Of a stretch of 6,457 nt of DNA, positions 6,114 to 6,457 are shown in pieces. The stretch is taken from contig CATPBQ010000108.1 of assembly GCA_955652795.1 (NCBI GenBank), positions 1-6,457 on the forward strand, written 5' to 3'. Below the pieces are notes generated by a model that was given only the letters and a program-made list of their open reading frames with translations, ran no database searches and was not told the DNA's origin. Origin of the DNA: an uncultured Steroidobacteraceae bacterium. Lineage in GTDB: Bacteria > Pseudomonadota > Gammaproteobacteria > Steroidobacterales > Steroidobacteraceae. The position numbers and the translations under genes were made by a program. Position 1 is the first letter of the stretch; each line of letters begins with the position of its first letter.

Positions 6114-6457
6114 TCACTTGGCGACCGTGATGGTGATCTTCTTGGAAATCACCGGCGGATTGTGGGGGATGTGATTCTGGTCGCCGAGCAGCAGCTGCAG
6201 GGTGTGCTTGCCGGGTGTGAGCGTGGTGAGCGTCGTCTCGGTCTGGCCCTTGCCGAAGTGCACGATCTTGTCGGTCGCCGGCAGCGGTGCGGCCGCATCG
6301 GCGGGCGCGTCGGTGTCGATGAGCAGGTGGTGATGGCCGGTGTTTTCGAACTTCACTCCCGCCGGCGCAACCCCCATGCCCTTCAGGCCGAACTGCACCA
6401 GCACCGGTGCATGCACGGTGGCGCCGTCCTTGGGACTGATGATGTAGACCTCGGCGC
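6114..6457 (-). CDS. DUF4399 domain protein, probably periplasmic (5' end outside window)
   Basis: The frame is open from the right edge to the TGA at 6116-6114, giving 113 full codons. The GTG at 6416 is an internal valine: the frame continues upstream as AEVYIISPKDGAT, part of the domain's first strand, so the real start lies outside the window. The sequence matches my recollection of the DUF4399 pattern: SPKDGATVHAPVLVQFGL, then GMGVAPAG, then the signature TGHHHLLIDT, then IVHFGKGQTE, LTPGKHTLQLLLGD, and HIPHNPPVISKKITITVAK at the end. The function is unknown. These proteins usually carry a signal peptide, so export is likely but not visible here. The many conserved histidines (HHH, VHFG, NHIPHNPP) could bind metal, which is an inference. 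It is the first visible gene of the minus-strand run, 29 nt before dinB. Confidence 0.88.
   Translation of the reverse strand, partial: AEVYIISPKDGATVHAPVLVQFGLKGMGVAPAGVKFENTGHHHLLIDTDAPADAAAPLPATDKIVHFGKGQTETTLTTLTPGKHTLQLLLGDQNHIPHNPPVISKKITITVAK

Larger units (their letters stand above)
2554..6457 (-). other. Probable operon: DUF4399 gene, dinB, gspA, gspB
   Basis: Four genes lie on one strand with gaps of 29, 9 and 3 nt and no room for internal promoters or terminators between them. The promoter must lie off the right edge, or inside a coding region. The run ends where gspB meets the convergent gene; no strong hairpin with a T-tract is seen there. Confidence 0.65.

Noticed and set aside
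4024..6174. A 716-codon open frame on the plus strand, antisense to gspA and dinB
   Set aside because: It runs opposite two genes with full catalytic motifs. Its protein is an Arg/Ala/Gly/His-rich mix with no recognisable domain, and long antisense frames are expected where GC-rich codons in the real genes suppress stops.
6114..6416. Treating the GTG at 6416 as the start of the DUF4399 gene
   Set aside because: The frame stays open to the window edge and the preceding codons (AEVYIISPKDGAT) are part of the domain, so the gene is cut by the edge and not complete at 100 residues.

Overview
The window is GC-rich and gene-dense, with short gaps and no mobile element, CRISPR array, tRNA or rRNA that I can see. 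GspA/GspB-type secretion accessory proteins, a DinB polymerase, long Ala/Pro-rich linkers and a receiver/TM/repeat protein all point to a Gram-negative proteobacterium. I think a GC-rich gammaproteobacterium of the Xanthomonadales/Nevskiales/Steroidobacterales kind is most likely, but this rests on recalled protein style and not on a search.

Layout. (1) Positions 1-1390, minus strand, 3' end off the left edge: a protein with a degenerate response-regulator receiver domain, one transmembrane helix and a periplasmic helical-repeat region. It may be a TonB-family energy transducer whose C-terminus lies outside the window. (2) Positions 1391-1580 are a divergent intergenic region with an inverted repeat and a weak -10-like element. 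(3) Positions 1581/1584-2543, plus strand: an exported protein of unknown function, apparently made of two NTF2-like halves. It ends 10 nt from the convergent gspB. (4) Positions 2554-6457, minus strand: a compact run read right to left as DUF4399 protein (5' end off the right edge), dinB (DNA polymerase IV), gspA (ExeA-type ATPase) and gspB. The gaps are 29, 9 and 3 nt, so one transcript is likely.

How the genes work together. GspA and GspB act as one inner-membrane complex. It couples ATP hydrolysis to peptidoglycan binding and helps the type II secretion secretin (GspD) assemble through the cell wall. No other gsp gene is in view. DinB is a translesion polymerase with no obvious functional link to secretion, so its place just upstream of gspAB is the oddest feature of the gene order. 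The DUF4399 protein is probably periplasmic. The divergent left-hand pair may share regulation through the region between them.

I do not see a clearly new biological system. The items most worth a second look are the receiver-TM-repeat fusion with its internal duplication, the dinB-gspA-gspB arrangement, and the tandem NTF2-like exported protein. Several very long antisense frames, up to 716 codons, are best explained as GC-rich shadows of real genes.
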